This document shows positions 16,467-24,300 of a DNA stretch of 44,399 bases, piece by piece (the first letter of the stretch is position 1; every line of letters begins with the position of its first letter). Where the stretch lies: positions 1-44,399 of the forward strand of contig JAIUNK010000034.1 in NCBI GenBank assembly GCA_020161845.1, written 5' to 3'. The notes under the pieces are model-generated. The model did not search any database. It saw nothing but the letters and a program-made list of their open reading frames with translations, and was not told the origin of the DNA. Source of the stretch: Actinomycetota bacterium. Lineage in GTDB: Bacteria > Actinomycetota > Actinomycetes > Actinomycetales > Dermatophilaceae. The position numbers were made by a program, and so were the translations under genes.

Positions 16467-17372
16467 GTGTCGCGTCGTGGCCTGGCCCTGTTTCTCCTGC
16501 TCGGGGTGGTGTGGGGCGTTCCGTACCTGCTCATCAAGTACGCCAATGCGTCCTTCTCCCCGGTCGTGCTGGTCTGCCTGCGCACCCTGATCGGCGGGTT
16601 GGTGCTGCTGCCGTTCGCGATGCGGGAGCGGGCGCTGCGCCCGCTGCTGGCCGCGTGGCCCTGGGTGCTGGCCTACACCGTCATCGAGATCGTGATCCCG
16701 TGGCTGTCGCTGACGCACGCCGAGCACGTCATCTCCAGCGGCCTGGCCGCCCTGCTCATCGCCGCGACGCCGGTCGTCGGGGCGATCCTGTCGCGGCTGA
16801 CCGGCCGGGACGAGGAGTTCGGCGCGGCCGGCACCGCCGGTCTGGCGCTCGGCCTGGGCGGGGTCACGCTGCTGGTGTGGCGGGAGATCGCGGTGCCGTC
16901 CGGGCCGGGGTCGGGCCTGGCGTTGGTGGAGATGGCGGCCGTCGTGCTCTGTTATGCGATCGGGCCGCAGATCCTCGCGCGCCGGCTCCGGCATGTGCCC
17001 GGCTCGGGGGTCATCGTGGTCAGCCTGCTCCTGCCGGCGGCGGTGCTGGCGCCGCTGGCGCTGTGGCAGTGGCCGGCGCACGTCGAGCCGTCGGCGGCCG
17101 TGGCGATCGTGCTGCTGGGCCTGGCCTGCACCGCGGTGGCCTTTCTGTGCTTCTTCCGCCTGGTCGGCGAGGTGGGGCCGGTGCGCACGACCGCGGTCAC
17201 CTACCTGAACACGGGGGTCGCGGTGGTGGCCGGGGCGCTGTTCCTGGGCGAGCAGGTCACCGCGCTCACCCTGGCGGGCTTCGTCGCGATCGTCGGCGGG
17301 TCGATCCTGGTGCAGCGGCGGCGCCGCCGACCGGCCGAGCCGGCGACCGCCGACGTCCCGGCTCAGGCGTAG
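16467..17372 (+). CDS. DMT superfamily (EamA) transporter
   Basis: Protein of about 301 aa with ten predicted membrane segments in two EamA halves; LGVVWGVPYLLIKYA in the first helix and the C-terminal TAVTYLNTGVAVVAGALFLGEQ stretch (in parts) are typical. These proteins export metabolites, often amino acids; the substrate here is unknown. GTG at 16467 is preferred because the helical region starts right after it. TTG at 16455 is possible, and a longer frame from 16353 translates the tandem repeats and is not credible. Confidence 0.88.
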   Translation: MSRRGLALFLLLGVVWGVPYLLIKYANASFSPVVLVCLRTLIGGLVLLPFAMRERALRPLLAAWPWVLAYTVIEIVIPWLSLTHAEHVISSGLAALLIAATPVVGAILSRLTGRDEEFGAAGTAGLALGLGGVTLLVWREIAVPSGPGSGLALVEMAAVVLCYAIGPQILARRLRHVPGSGVIVVSLLLPAAVLAPLALWQWPAHVEPSAAVAIVLLGLACTAVAFLCFFRLVGEVGPVRTTAVTYLNTGVAVVAGALFLGEQVTALTLAGFVAIVGGSILVQRRRRRPAEPATADVPAQA

Positions 17373-17416
17373 CGGCTCAGGCGTGGCGGCTCAGGCGTGG
17401 CGGCTCAGGCGTAGCG
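17361..17416. repeat. Four tandem 14-bp repeats spanning two convergent stop codons
   Basis: Four copies of GCTCAGGCGTRGCG. The plus-strand transporter stops inside unit 1 (TAG at 17370-17372) and the minus-strand kinase-like gene stops inside unit 4 (TGA, 17405-17407). Each unit contains a possible stop for both strands, so array length sets the distance between the two 3' ends without altering either protein. Confidence 0.9.
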
Positions 17417-18292
17417 GCGCAGGGCGGCCAGCGCCGAGGCGCCGTACCCGCCGCCGAACAGGATCGCGTGGACCAGCAGGGGCGGCAGCTGGTACCAGCT
17501 GATCCGGGACCGCCAGCCGTCGGCCAGCGGGTAGGCCTCGTCGTACGCCGCGAAACACGCCTCCCCGAACCCACCGAACAGGCTCATCATCGCGAGGTCG
17601 ATCTCCCGGTGCGCCCAGTGGCACGCGGGGTCGATCAGCCAGTTGCGTCCCGCCCGGTCGACGAGCCGGTTGCCGGCCCACAGGTCCCCGTGCACCAGCG
17701 CCGGCGGCTCCGGCGGCCCGCACAGCGCCGCGGCGCGCGGGGCGCACGCCGCCACGGCCGCCCGCGCCGCCGGGTCCAACCGCCCCGCCTCGATCGCCCG
17801 CTCGACCAGCGGTCGGACCCGCCGCTCGACGAAGAACTCCGGCCAGTCCGCCGTGGGGGTCAGGTCGATCTCTGCCGATCCGAGATAACCGGCCAGGGCG
17901 TGGTCGATCGCGCCGTACGTCGGATTCGTCGCCCGATGCAGCTCGGCCAGCCCGGTGCCGAACGCCTCCTCCGTCGCGGTGCCGGGACGCCCGGGCGCGA
18001 CGTCGATCCAGGCCAGCAGCAGTCCCTGCGCCGACTCCCGGAGCACCTCCGGGACGCCCAGGGTGTCCGGCGCGTGGGTCCGCAGGGCCCGCAGGCCGGC
18101 CGCCTCGCGCGCGAACATGTCCGGCTTGGGCTGGGGATGGGTCTTGACGAACAGGGGTCCCTGCGGGGTCTCGAGGCGGTACGCCGCAGCGATGTCGCCC
18201 CCGTGGACCCGCGACACGGACCGCACCTGCAGGCCTGCGAGCAGATCTGGTGGCAGGTCGCTCGGCAGGTCTGGCGGCGGGGGAGGGGTCAT
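17405..18292 (-). CDS. Fructosamine kinase family protein
   Basis: Protein of 295 aa. The fold and motifs fit the fructosamine/ketosamine-3-kinase family: GGDIAAAYRLETPQGPLFVKT with the ATP-site lysine, LAELHRATNPTYG, the catalytic HGDLWAGNRL, and IDPACHWAHREIDLAMM supplying the metal-binding Asp. Such enzymes phosphorylate sugar adducts on amines so that glycated proteins are repaired. The N-terminus up to about residue 20 is Pro/Asp repeats, so a later start is possible. Confidence 0.9.
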   Translation of the reverse strand: MTPPPPPDLPSDLPPDLLAGLQVRSVSRVHGGDIAAAYRLETPQGPLFVKTHPQPKPDMFAREAAGLRALRTHAPDTLGVPEVLRESAQGLLLAWIDVAPGRPGTATEEAFGTGLAELHRATNPTYGAIDHALAGYLGSAEIDLTPTADWPEFFVERRVRPLVERAIEAGRLDPAARAAVAACAPRAAALCGPPEPPALVHGDLWAGNRLVDRAGRNWLIDPACHWAHREIDLAMMSLFGGFGEACFAAYDEAYPLADGWRSRISWYQLPPLLVHAILFGGGYGASALAALRRYA

Positions 18293-18409
18293 GCCGACAG
18301 TCCACCACGCCCCGGCGCAGGCTCAGGCCGGCGGTGTCGATGCCGATCCGGCAGGCGGTACGCCCACTCGACGTACGACCCCTCCCGCCGCCCGACCAGG
18401 GGAGCCACT

Positions 18410-18853
18410 ATGACCGTGCTGCGTACCATCGAGCTCACCGTCCTGCCGCGTGCCCGCGGGGACCACGCCGACCTGCCCGCCTGCTTCGAGGGCCGGGCCC
18501 CGGCGCATCCGGACTGCTGCAGCTTTCACCAGGTCGATTGGGCGCGGGCGGTGCGCTTCGCCACCTGGGCCTGGTATTGCCGCGAGGACGGCGAGACGCC
18601 CCAGGAGCGCATGGCGCGGGTGACCGACGTGCCGCAGTGGCTGGTCCAGGCTGCCGCGTCGCTGATCACCGAACCGATCCAGGTGGCGCTGCGGGGGCAC
18701 CGGCCGGCCGCGCTCGAGGATGGGCACCGTCGGCTCGCCGCGATGCGGCAGCAGGGCTGCAAGTACGCCGTGGTCGCGCACGACTGGCCGGCCGGCGAAC
18801 CGGTCGCCGGCGAATTGCTGGACCCCGCGGCGTGGGCGCACGCGCCGGCCTGA
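18410..18853 (+). CDS. Uncharacterised protein with a ParB/Srx-like DGHRR motif
   Basis: Protein of 147 aa. AGGGGAG about 7 nt before the ATG supports the start. The sequence has a Cys/His pair (DCCSFHQ), WAWYCREDGE, and near the C-terminus ALEDGHRRLAAMRQQGCKYAVVA in parts, which recalls the ParB/sulfiredoxin D-G-x-H/R-R nucleotide-binding loop. No partner genes suggest a partitioning role, so function is open. It is divergent from the fructosamine-kinase-like gene. Confidence 0.65.
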   Translation: MTVLRTIELTVLPRARGDHADLPACFEGRAPAHPDCCSFHQVDWARAVRFATWAWYCREDGETPQERMARVTDVPQWLVQAAASLITEPIQVALRGHRPAALEDGHRRLAAMRQQGCKYAVVAHDWPAGEPVAGELLDPAAWAHAPA

Positions 18854-18909
18854 CGGGCGTCGGCGAGGGCAACCGATCAGCTCCGGGCGCACGCGGTCCA
18901 GACCCGGCA

Positions 18910-18990
18910 CGAACCGATATCGCAATGCCGTCGCCATGAGCATCGACCAGGGGCGATGCGTCGCTCTGGCGCCATTGCGATATCGGTTCG
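18910..18990. repeat. Long inverted repeat with 18-bp perfect arms
   Basis: The left arm CGAACCGATATCGCAATG (18910-18927) is the exact reverse complement of 18973-18990. The loop of 45 nt can form a further small stem (GCATCG / CGATGC). It lies between convergent genes, just before a separate strong terminator hairpin, so simple termination would be redundant. It may be an RNA structure, a palindromic mobile remnant, or a protein site (each arm contains the palindrome CGATATCG). Confidence 0.85.
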
Positions 18991-19028
18991 GGCGTGAATG
19001 GCGGTCGCCGGGCAAGGCGCGGACGGCC

Positions 19029-19060
19029 GCAGGGCCCGGGTCGAACGACCCGGGCCCTGC
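19029..19060. terminator. Strong bidirectional hairpin
   Basis: GCAGGGCCCGGGTC, loop GAAC, GACCCGGGCCCTGC: a 14-bp perfect stem. It lies 36 nt after the DUF2853 stop on the minus strand and downstream of the plus-strand gene ending at 18853, so it probably terminates both. Confidence 0.85.
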
Positions 19061-19095
19061 CTCGTGGACGGTCCCCCTGAACCGCCCGGCCGCGA

Positions 19096-19416
19096 TCAGC
19101 GGAACAGGTCCAGCTTGTTGAACTTCTCCGCGAGCAGGTAGTAGACGGCGATCCGGCTGTTCCGGGTGCCGTCCTTCATGGCGGCGCCGACCTCCTTGAT
19201 GGCCGCGTCCAGCTTGTCGTCGGCGTCGGTGAGGCCGAGCTTCTTCTTGAGGAAGCTCTCGCGGACCGTCTTCAGCTCCTCCGGGTCGCTGAACGAGACG
19301 AGCGCGGAGTCGGCCTTGCTGAGCACGAGCTGGTAGGTCTTCACCATGTTGGCGATGACGGCGTCGTCGGCCTTCGGGGCGTACTTCTTGACGTCGGCGG
19401 CCCAGTCGGTAGCCAT
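19096..19416 (-). CDS. DUF2853 family protein
   Basis: Protein of 106 aa, helical and charged, with NMVKTYQLVLSKADSALVSF, DPEELKTVRESFLKKKLGL and IAVYYLLAEKFNKL; these fit DUF2853, a small helical family of unknown function. GGAAGGA upstream fixes the ATG at 19416. It stands alone between a P450 gene and a terminator hairpin. The 160-nt stretch upstream contains CCTATCC as a possible -10 element. Confidence 0.85.
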   Translation of the reverse strand: MATDWAADVKKYAPKADDAVIANMVKTYQLVLSKADSALVSFSDPEELKTVRESFLKKKLGLTDADDKLDAAIKEVGAAMKDGTRNSRIAVYYLLAEKFNKLDLFR

Positions 19417-19575
19417 CTGTTGTCCTTCCCACGGAAATCCCCCAGCGGACCCCGGGGGCACCGGCCCTGGCGGTCGGCGAGTCCACCGTAAGTGCGGATT
19501 CTGAGTGTTGGATAGGAAACGGAGCGCGACGCGCAGACCAGTTCTTGACTTCGTCGCCGCGGCTGTGGATTGGGA

Positions 19576-20820
19576 CTATTCGGGCACGTCCGGGCTGGTC
19601 AGCTCCAGGATCAGGGAACGCACCGCGTAGCCGCTGATGAGTTCGTCCCATTCGATCCGCGGCGTCGAGGCCAGTCGGATCGGAAGGCGCAGCAGCCGCT
19701 GCAGGAACACGTCGGTTTCCTGGGTGGCAATGAAATTGCCGGGGCACTTGTGGTTGCCGTCGCCGAAGCCCATTGCCTCGGGGCGCACACCGGCCGCCAG
19801 CTCCCGGCCGGGGCAGAGTGCCAGCGGGGCGTCGCCGACGGCCGAGGGGTCGGCGTTGGCGGCGCGCAGGTAGAGGTCGAGGAGTTCGCCCGCGGCGATC
19901 TCGTAGGTCGCCTCGCCGTCGGTGAGGGTCAGCGGTGCGGTGGTACGCCGGAAGAGGTGGCCGACCACCGGCTCCAGCCGCAGGATCTCATCGAGGATGG
20001 CGTGCCGCTCGGGCTCGGGCGCCACGAGGTAGCGGTCCCGCAGCTCGGGCCGCTCCAGCAGATGCCAGGTGGCCATCGAGATGAACTCTCGGGTGGTGAT
20101 CATGCCCGCGGCTCCGTAGGTGATGCACTCGATCAGGATTTCCTCCTCGCTGTAACCCTGCGCGATGAGGTGGCTGATGACGTCGTCCTGCGGCTGCGTC
20201 CGCCGGGCCGCGACGGCCGGCTGCACGTCGGCCTTGTTGAAGCGCATCATTGCGGGCATCGTGCGCAGCGACCGCGCCACGGCCAGCAGCCGACCGAACC
20301 GGCCCGCGTCCGCCCCGGGGGCCACCGGCGACATGTCGAAGAACGCCTCCAGCCGTCGCGCCATCTCGTCCGGGTCGGAGTTCGTCAGGCCCACGACCTG
20401 GGCGGCGACCTCCACCGAATAGAGCATCGTGGCATGCGGCAGGTCGAGCCGCCCCACCCGGACGAACTCCTGGGTGATCGCGTCCGCCCGCTCCTCCATG
20501 AGCCGGCGATAGCGCTTGCTCACCGTCGCCGGGGCGAAGAATCGGGCGATAGCGCTGCGTTGGGTCCGGTGCTCCTGACCGTCCTGGAAGATCACGGGTG
20601 GGCGGGCCTTGGGGCGCGCCTTGCGGACGGCTTCGCTGTTGAAGCCCGCCTGCCGGGTCGCCGACCCCTGCCGAAGCACCTGCCGGACCGCCTCGTACGA
20701 GCGGATGTGCCACACCTGCCCGACCTTCTCGATCCGGGGCGTGGCGCGCTCGCCGGTGCGGGCGGTCTTGCGCTCACAAGCCGCCGCGTCGGTGCCGTCG
20801 AGGATGGGCGTGGACGTCAT
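19576..20820 (-). CDS. Cytochrome P450
   Basis: Protein of 414 aa. The heme-binding loop FGDGNHKCPG and the K-helix E-I-L-R are present. The I-helix reads YGAAGMITTREF: the Thr is kept, but the usual acidic residue before it is Ile. P450s insert one oxygen atom into substrates, receiving electrons through ferredoxin, possibly from FprA at 11761. No ferredoxin gene is adjacent. It is divergent from a TipA-like MerR gene, with 127 nt between, so control by that regulator is likely. Confidence 0.92.
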   Translation of the reverse strand: MTSTPILDGTDAAACERKTARTGERATPRIEKVGQVWHIRSYEAVRQVLRQGSATRQAGFNSEAVRKARPKARPPVIFQDGQEHRTQRSAIARFFAPATVSKRYRRLMEERADAITQEFVRVGRLDLPHATMLYSVEVAAQVVGLTNSDPDEMARRLEAFFDMSPVAPGADAGRFGRLLAVARSLRTMPAMMRFNKADVQPAVAARRTQPQDDVISHLIAQGYSEEEILIECITYGAAGMITTREFISMATWHLLERPELRDRYLVAPEPERHAILDEILRLEPVVGHLFRRTTAPLTLTDGEATYEIAAGELLDLYLRAANADPSAVGDAPLALCPGRELAAGVRPEAMGFGDGNHKCPGNFIATQETDVFLQRLLRLPIRLASTPRIEWDELISGYAVRSLILELTSPDVPE

Positions 20821-20910
20821 GAGTCGACCTCCGAGGGGGGTGTGCGGGGTGCCTTCGAGCCTAAGACGCTCGACCGGGTCGCCGGGGTTACTGCTTGACC
20901 GGATTGCTGC

Positions 20911-20941
20911 TTGACCCTCACGCGGCGTGATAGCCCACGCT
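20911..20941 (+). promoter_or_regulatory. MerR-type promoter with palindrome in the spacer
   Basis: A TTGACC hexamer (20911-20916) is followed by the perfect palindrome TCACGC-G-GCGTGA (20918-20930). With a 19-bp spacer, as MerR-family promoters use, the -10 would be CACGCT (20936-20941) and the transcript would start at or near the ATG at 20948. The -10 match is weak; the palindrome is certain. Confidence 0.5.
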
Positions 20942-20947
20942 GAAACC

Positions 20948-21745
20948 ATGACCGAGACGACGCACCACGGTGTCGAGCACGAGGAGCCCCTGACCGTGGG
21001 GCAGGTGGCGCAGGCCTTCGGGGTGACCCGGCGGACGCTGCATCACTACGACGAGATCGGACTCGTCGTGCCGAGCGAGCGGACCGCGGCCGGCTACCGG
21101 CTCTACACCGCCGCGGACCTGACGCGCCTGCAGCACGTCGTGGTCTACCGGCGGCTCGGGTTCGCCCTGGAGGAGATCGCTCTCCTCCTGGACCAGCCCG
21201 AGGGCCTCGTGGCGCACCTGCGTCGGCAACGCGCAGCGGTCACGTCCCGCCTGAGCGAGCTGCGCGGGCTCGTGAAGGCCATCGACCACGCATTGGAGGA
21301 AGCCATGAACGACCGACCGATCACCGACGCCGAGAAGCGGGAGCTGTTCGGGGAGGGCTGGGGCGAGGAGTATGCCGCGGAGGCCGAGCAGCGCTGGGGT
21401 GACACCGCGGCCTGGAAGCAGAGCCAGGAACGCACCGCCGGCTACACGAAGGCCGATTGGGAGCGCATCAAGGCCGAGGGGGACGCAGTGAACGCGCAGT
21501 TCGCGCGGCTGCTCGACGCGGGCACGCCGGTGGTTGGCGACGAGGCCGCCGCCGCCGCCGAGGCGCACCGGCGCAGCATCGAGTCGCACTACGACTGCAG
21601 TCACGGGTTCCACGTGAAACTGGCGCAGATGTACGTCGCCGACCCGCGCTTCACGGCGTACTACGACGGGATCCGCCCCGGGCTCGCGCGGTACGTGCAC
21701 GACGCGATCCTGGCCAACGCGGCGCGGTACGGCGTGACCGCCTGA
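20948..21745 (+). CDS. MerR regulator with TipAS drug-recognition domain (TipAL-like)
   Basis: Protein of 265 aa. N-terminal MerR DNA-binding domain (about 15-85: LTVGQVAQAFGVTRRTLHHY, then SERTAAGYRLYTAADLTRL), a coiled-coil helix to about residue 115, and a C-terminal TipAS domain with LFGEGWGEEYAAEAEQRWG and DCSHGFHVKLAQMYVADPRF. TipA of Streptomyces binds thiopeptide antibiotics and activates its own promoter. The divergent P450 gene is a possible target. An internal in-frame start probably yields a separate drug-binding domain. Confidence 0.92.
   Translation: MTETTHHGVEHEEPLTVGQVAQAFGVTRRTLHHYDEIGLVVPSERTAAGYRLYTAADLTRLQHVVVYRRLGFALEEIALLLDQPEGLVAHLRRQRAAVTSRLSELRGLVKAIDHALEEAMNDRPITDAEKRELFGEGWGEEYAAEAEQRWGDTAAWKQSQERTAGYTKADWERIKAEGDAVNAQFARLLDAGTPVVGDEAAAAAEAHRRSIESHYDCSHGFHVKLAQMYVADPRFTAYYDGIRPGLARYVHDAILANAARYGVTA
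21295..21307 (+). promoter_or_regulatory. Internal ribosome binding site and in-frame start for a TipAS-like product
   Basis: GGAGGA at 21295-21300 lies 4 nt before an in-frame ATG at 21305, codon 120 of the MerR gene. Initiation here would give a 146-aa protein that is exactly the TipAS domain. S. lividans tipA is known to make a 144-aa TipAS from an internal start, so the same arrangement is inferred here. Confidence 0.75.
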
Positions 21746-21788
21746 ATCGCTCACCGCGCTCGCACGCACCCCCTGCCATCAGTGATAT

Positions 21789-21834
21789 ACGGATATCCGC
21801 GCCTTGACAAAAGGTGCGGATATCCGCGCATCAT
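21789..21834 (+). promoter_or_regulatory. hipBA promoter with two CGGATATCCG operators
   Basis: Two copies of the palindrome CGGATATCCG (21790-21799, 21817-21826) flank a consensus -35 TTGACA at 21804-21809. CATCAT at 21829-21834 is a possible -10 (19-bp spacer), placing the transcript start at or beside the hipB ATG. Centre-to-centre spacing of the palindromes is 27 bp. Binding by the adjacent HipB is inferred. Confidence 0.7.
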
Positions 21835-21839
21835 GGCGG

Positions 21840-22175
21840 ATGAGCGAAAAGCCGCACACGACACCGGGCTCCCTCTGGGCCGCGCCGCGGAGCGTGGCGG
21901 ACATCGGGGCCTTCGTGGCGGACGTCCGCCGCGCCGCCGGGCTCACTCAAGCCCAACTGGCCGAGCACGCCGCGGTGAGCCGAAGGTTCGTCAACGAGCT
22001 CGAGACCGGCCATTCGACGCTCTTCGCCGATCGGCTTCTGGCGCTGCTTCGGGAGCTGGGAGTCCAGGTACGACTCGACGTCTACGGCCCCGACGGCACC
22101 GGATCCGCCGAATCGCACCCGGCCTCCTCGGCGCGGGTCGACGGCGTGCCGCCGGTGAAGGACTTGGGATGGTGA
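21840..22175 (+). CDS. hipB: HipB-type antitoxin, XRE HTH (module 1)
   Basis: Protein of 111 aa. The HTH is seen in AAGLTQAQLAEHAAVSRRFV followed by NELETGHSTLFADRLLALLRELG. It should bind and neutralise the downstream HipA and repress the operon through the CGGATATCCG sites. The stop overlaps the hipA start by 7 nt. Starts in frame further upstream lie inside the promoter palindromes and are unlikely. Confidence 0.88.
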   Translation: MSEKPHTTPGSLWAAPRSVADIGAFVADVRRAAGLTQAQLAEHAAVSRRFVNELETGHSTLFADRLLALLRELGVQVRLDVYGPDGTGSAESHPASSARVDGVPPVKDLGW

Positions 22176-23443
22176 GCACGCCGGCGGCCTTGGACCTGTT
22201 TCTCTACGGCGTCCGGGTCGCGATCGTGACGCGTGCGGCTTCCCCTCGCGTGATGGGCAGGCTCCACTGGGAATGGACCGGCGACGCGGTGCGCCGTTGG
22301 GGGATCGGATCGCGGGTCGTCTCCCACAGCCTGCCGATCGGGACCAGCGACAAGGGGTTGGACGTCCGGGCGACCGCCTTCGTTGACGGGCTGCTCCCCG
22401 AGGGCGATCTGCGCACGAGGCGCGCGATCGACCTCGGCGTCGACCCGGAGGACAGCTACGCGCTGCTCCATCGGTGCGGCGTCGACACCGCCGGAGCGCT
22501 CGTCGCGGTACCCGCCGGAACTGCCCCGAGGGAGGCGCCCACGGCGTACGGCGATGTTCTCGACGACCCGGACCTGGCGCAGCTGCTCCACGACGCGGGT
22601 CGCGGCCAGCTCCGAGACGTCCTCACGTCGATCTCGCTGGCCGGGCTCGTGCCCAAGATCGGCGTCGTCCGCGACGACACGGGCGCCTGGCGGCTGCCGT
22701 CGCCGGGCCAGCCGTCCACCTGGATCGTGAAGCTGGCCCATCCGCGGGAGTCCTCGGCGGCCGATGTCGTCGACACCGAGGCGCTCTGCCTCGACTTGGG
22801 TCGGCGCTGCGGGGTCACCGGGGTCGATGCGGAGATCCTGGAACTCGGGTCGACGCGCGCGATCGCCCTACGGCGCTACGACCGCCTGGCCGACGGCAGC
22901 CGGCTCCATCAGGAGGACCTGGCCCAGGCGTTGTCCCTAGCCACGCGGGACCCCGAGCGCAAGTTCCAGCGGGGGCGAACGTTGCCCTCGTGGGCACACG
23001 CGGCGGGCGTGCTGCGGGAGGGGGGCGGCCTCTTGTCGCCGCTGGCGCGGCTACTGACCTTCTCGTTCCTCGTCGGGAACACGGATCACCATGCCAAGAA
23101 CATCGGTTTCCTGCGCTATGTCGACGGAACGGTGCGGCTGGCGTCGGCGTACGACGTGGCGGCGCATCTGCATCATCCGGGTCCGCACTGGTTCGCCCTG
23201 GATGTGGCGGGCCGCCGAGATGCCGCCGAGGTCACCATCGGTGACGTCCTGGCCGAGGTGACGGCCTGGGGCATCGATGCCGTGCGGGCGCGGGCCGCGG
23301 TGGTCGATGTCATCGTGGCGCTTCAATCGGCTCTGACTCAGGTTGACCGCCGGGCTCATCCCGGGGTTCCCCCCGAAGCGTGGGGCCTCCTCACGGATCG
23401 GGTCGACGAGGCGGCCGCGTTCCTGGATGGCAGACGGCCGTGA
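22169..23443 (+). CDS. hipA: HipA-type Ser/Thr kinase toxin (module 1)
   Basis: Protein of 424 aa. Kinase features: SISLAGLVPK (154-163), equivalent to the Ser-containing loop that autophosphorylates in E. coli HipA; LHQEDLAQ (247-254); catalytic NTDHHAKN (304-311); and the metal-binding YDV (328-330). All key residues are present, so activity is expected. HipA in E. coli phosphorylates GltX and arrests translation; the target here is unknown. The start overlaps hipB. Confidence 0.9.
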   Translation: MVSTPAALDLFLYGVRVAIVTRAASPRVMGRLHWEWTGDAVRRWGIGSRVVSHSLPIGTSDKGLDVRATAFVDGLLPEGDLRTRRAIDLGVDPEDSYALLHRCGVDTAGALVAVPAGTAPREAPTAYGDVLDDPDLAQLLHDAGRGQLRDVLTSISLAGLVPKIGVVRDDTGAWRLPSPGQPSTWIVKLAHPRESSAADVVDTEALCLDLGRRCGVTGVDAEILELGSTRAIALRRYDRLADGSRLHQEDLAQALSLATRDPERKFQRGRTLPSWAHAAGVLREGGGLLSPLARLLTFSFLVGNTDHHAKNIGFLRYVDGTVRLASAYDVAAHLHHPGPHWFALDVAGRRDAAEVTIGDVLAEVTAWGIDAVRARAAVVDVIVALQSALTQVDRRAHPGVPPEAWGLLTDRVDEAAAFLDGRRP

Positions 23444-23497
23444 CGACGGCGCCGAGGATCGCCGCCGCGGCTCAGTAGGTGGATCGCCCGCCGTGGA

Positions 23498-23526
23498 TAG
23501 CATCACTTATGCCATAGGTGATGCTA
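23498..23526. promoter_or_regulatory. 29-nt near-perfect palindrome
   Basis: TAGCATCAC ... GTGATGCTA with an inner TATG-C-CATA: all 14 opposed pairs match except one T/G. It lies 55 nt after the hipA stop and is followed by no T-tract. Its length and symmetry suit a dimeric protein site better than a terminator; the binding protein is unknown. Confidence 0.8.
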
Positions 23527-23565
23527 GCGATCGGAGATGACCTCGGATCGGTGGTCGGCGGGCAG

Positions 23566-23652
23566 GTGATCAGTTTCCGCCACCCGTAAGATGATCGACC
23601 CTTGCCGGGACGGACTATTAGGAGCAGTTTAGTGACATGCTGAACTGATCAC
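23566..23652. repeat. 87-nt segment bounded by 10-bp inverted repeats
   Basis: GTGATCAGTT (23566-23575) and AACTGATCAC (23643-23652) are exact reverse complements. Inside, CAGTTTAG and CTGAACTG form a second imperfect pair near the right end. It contains no ORF. It sits between hipA and the acetyltransferase stop. A small non-autonomous element or an RNA hairpin are both possible. Confidence 0.7.
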
Positions 23653-23666
23653 GCCCGAGGCCGAAG

Positions 23667-24230
23667 TCAGCGCAAGCCGGGCCATTCGTGGGCGAGCAGG
23701 CCGTATTCGTCGCCGTCGATCCAGCCCAATTCGGCATGCCAGGAATCGGCGATGCCGTGGCGCTCGCGCCGCATTCCGACCTTCTCCAACACCCGCGCCG
23801 ACGCCACGTTGGCCGCGTAACACCCGGCCGTCACGCGGCGCAGCCCCAGATCCTCGAACGCCGCCGCCAGCACCCCCCGCGCCGTCGCCGTCGCGACGCC
23901 GCGGCCCTCGAAGCCGGGCCGCACCATGTACCCGATCAGCGCATCCGTCCCACGCGGGACACCCGGCTGGCCTAACCCATCAACGATGTCGAGGAAGCCG
24001 AGGCCGGCCAGCTCGCCAGACACCTCGGCCACGCACGAATAGTCGGTCTCGCTGGTCGGCACGGCCAGCCACTCCGCACGCAGTACGGCGGGCTCGACGT
24101 ACGTCCGCACCATCCACCGGTTCACCTCGGGCGCATTGCGGAAGTCGGCGATCACGTCGACGTCCTCGGGGCGCGGGTCCCGCAGGAGTACGCCGAAGAC
24201 GGTCTTGGGCCAGGGACTGGTGCGGGTCAC
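23667..24230 (-). CDS. GNAT family N-acetyltransferase (RimJ-like)
   Basis: Protein of about 187 aa from GTG at 24230; a GTG at 24263 would add 11 residues and neither has a clear RBS. The acetyl-CoA site is seen as GYMVRPGFEGRGVATATARG, followed by RVTAGCYAANVASARVLEKVGM, typical of RimJ/RimL-like enzymes. It is on the opposite strand between two hipBA modules. Substrate unknown. Confidence 0.87.
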   Translation of the reverse strand: MTRTSPWPKTVFGVLLRDPRPEDVDVIADFRNAPEVNRWMVRTYVEPAVLRAEWLAVPTSETDYSCVAEVSGELAGLGFLDIVDGLGQPGVPRGTDALIGYMVRPGFEGRGVATATARGVLAAAFEDLGLRRVTAGCYAANVASARVLEKVGMRRERHGIADSWHAELGWIDGDEYGLLAHEWPGLR

Positions 24231-24300
24231 GGCCCGAGTCTCGCGCCCCCGCCGGGCCGGCACCAGCGGTTTTCTAAGGGCCCGGAGCCAGCGACTGATA

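Noticed and set aside
16363-17416. Possible CRISPR array in the repeated stretches
   Set aside because: Units are directly adjacent without spacers, units are only 14-23 bp, and no cas genes are present.
18410-18853. A chromosome-partitioning ParB gene
   Set aside because: It is far too short, lacks the HTH and GERRxR box, and has no parA nearby; only the short DGHRR resemblance remains.
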